Shown here: positions 63,512-64,000 of the stretch, in pieces
Position numbering within the stretch: the first letter of the stretch is position 1
Layout: each line of letters begins with the position of its first letter
DNA from: Microbacterium paulum
GTDB lineage: Bacteria; Actinomycetota; Actinomycetes; Actinomycetales; Microbacteriaceae
DNA length: 64,000 nt
Direction: 5' to 3'
NCBI RefSeq assembly: GCF_015707995.1
Contig: NZ_JAAGRY010000005.1
Location: 1 to 64,000 of the forward strand
Made by a program: the position numbers and the translations under genes
The notes under the pieces: generated by a model
The model's input: the letters and a program-made list of their open reading frames with translations, nothing else
Databases searched by the model: none
What the model was told of the DNA's origin: nothing

Positions 63512-64000
63512 ATGAGGCGAACCCACGGCCGCACGGCCGCCGCGCTCGCGGCGGCGTTGCTCCTTGTGCTCGTGTCCGCATGCGCGTCGGTGGTGGCAGG
63601 GGAAGATTCCGGCGCGGCCTCGCCGGCGTCCCCCGCCACAGCGGGCGAGATCGATGCGCCGCCGCCGGGAGGGGCGTTCGACTACCAACTCGGCGGCGCC
63701 TACGCGCCACCGACCGGCGTGACGGTGGTCGTGCGCGACCGCACGGCAGCGCCCGTGGGTGCCGGCTACGACGTCTGCTACGTGAACGGGTTCCAGACGC
63801 AGCCGGGCGAGTCCGACTCGTTCGCCGACGAGCATACCGACCTGCTCGTGACCGTCGACGGATCGCCGCTCGCCGACCCCGGTTGGCCTGACGAATACCT
63901 CTTCGACACGTCATCGGCCGAAAAGCGCAGCGCCCTCGTCGCCATCGTGGGGGACTGGATCACCGGATGCGCCGAGGATGGTTTCCAGGCCGTCGAGATA
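63512..64000 (+). CDS. GH114-like (endo-alpha-1,4-polygalactosaminidase family) lipoprotein, N-terminal part
   Basis: 163 codons are in the window and the frame runs off the end. Signal peptide with lipobox LVSAC (Cys24), Ala/Pro linker, then AFDYQLGGAYAPPTG, VVVRDRTAAP, YDVCYVNGFQTQPGE and DPGWPDEYLFDT, the typical start of the GH114 barrel. Family members cut alpha-1,4-linked galactosaminan. The ATG lies 28 bases after the regulator; no clear ribosome site. Confidence 0.8.
   Translation, partial: MRRTHGRTAAALAAALLLVLVSACASVVAGEDSGAASPASPATAGEIDAPPPGGAFDYQLGGAYAPPTGVTVVVRDRTAAPVGAGYDVCYVNGFQTQPGESDSFADEHTDLLVTVDGSPLADPGWPDEYLFDTSSAEKRSALVAIVGDWITGCAEDGFQAVEI

Overview
The window is ordinary, very GC-rich chromosomal DNA from an actinobacterium, most probably a Microbacteriaceae member close to Microbacterium. 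The reasons are GC-dominated third codon positions, many GTG starts, ATGA/GTGA start-stop overlaps, frequent leaderless genes, tRNA genes without an encoded CCA, and gene families typical of that group (mycosin-like S8 protease beside enolase and ftsB, DUF501, Eis-type GNAT, TL5-type L25). I see no insertion sequence, prophage or CRISPR array. Nearly all the space is coding; the only gap over 300 bases without a clear gene is 59840-60199.

Layout. 1-2837: end of a heme operon (hemD'-hemB-hemL). 2868-7269, minus strand: a three-gene ATGA-overlapped operon of a processive GT2 glycan synthase, a HlyD-like membrane protein and a GH81 endo-beta-1,3-glucanase lipoprotein. This looks like a compact beta-glucan synthesis and export unit and is the most interesting system here. 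7490-15843: rsmA, a YghZ-type aldo/keto reductase, ispE, an Eis-like acetyltransferase, a spermidine-synthase-fold protein, an ABC-F ATPase and a prolyl aminopeptidase. 15929-18351: a MarR regulator divergent from oleate hydratase. 18424-20975: tRNA-Gln fused end-to-start with glmU, then prs. 21029-26832: a P2-type cation ATPase, then a flavin electron-transfer set (FMN-binding lipoprotein, ApbE, NqrB/RnfD-FNR fusion). 26886-31646: a two-component system divergent from a MacB-like ABC exporter. 31686-37683: corA, then a gluconate locus (gnd, gntK, gntP, GntR regulator, and a P-loop-less gluconokinase-like gene). 37668-43716: a small membrane protein, rplY, pth, a membrane protein and mfd. 43765-53451: gdhA, a gamma-carbonic-anhydrase-like protein, ppc, nhaA-mazG, hisS and two DUF genes. 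53499-59635: an O-methyltransferase, eno, ftsB, DUF501, the S8 protease and ndh. 59767-64000: an unusual class I tRNA-Leu(UAA), a DUF4352-type protein, a VOC protein, an SDR divergent from its XRE regulator, and the start of a GH114 lipoprotein.

How genes work together. Gluconate enters through GntP, is phosphorylated by GntK and oxidised by Gnd, under a divergent FCD-type GntR with a palindromic site between them. ApbE would flavinylate the adjacent FMN lipoprotein, which would exchange electrons with the NqrB-FNR membrane protein. Enolase, PEP carboxylase and glutamate dehydrogenase connect lower glycolysis to anaplerosis and nitrogen assimilation.

Across the window, 18 genes have a TAnnnT-like -10 box ending exactly six bases before the start codon, so they are probably leaderless; this settled several start sites. 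Strong GC-rich hairpins without U-tracts close many operons. All functions are read from sequence motifs by eye; no database search was run.
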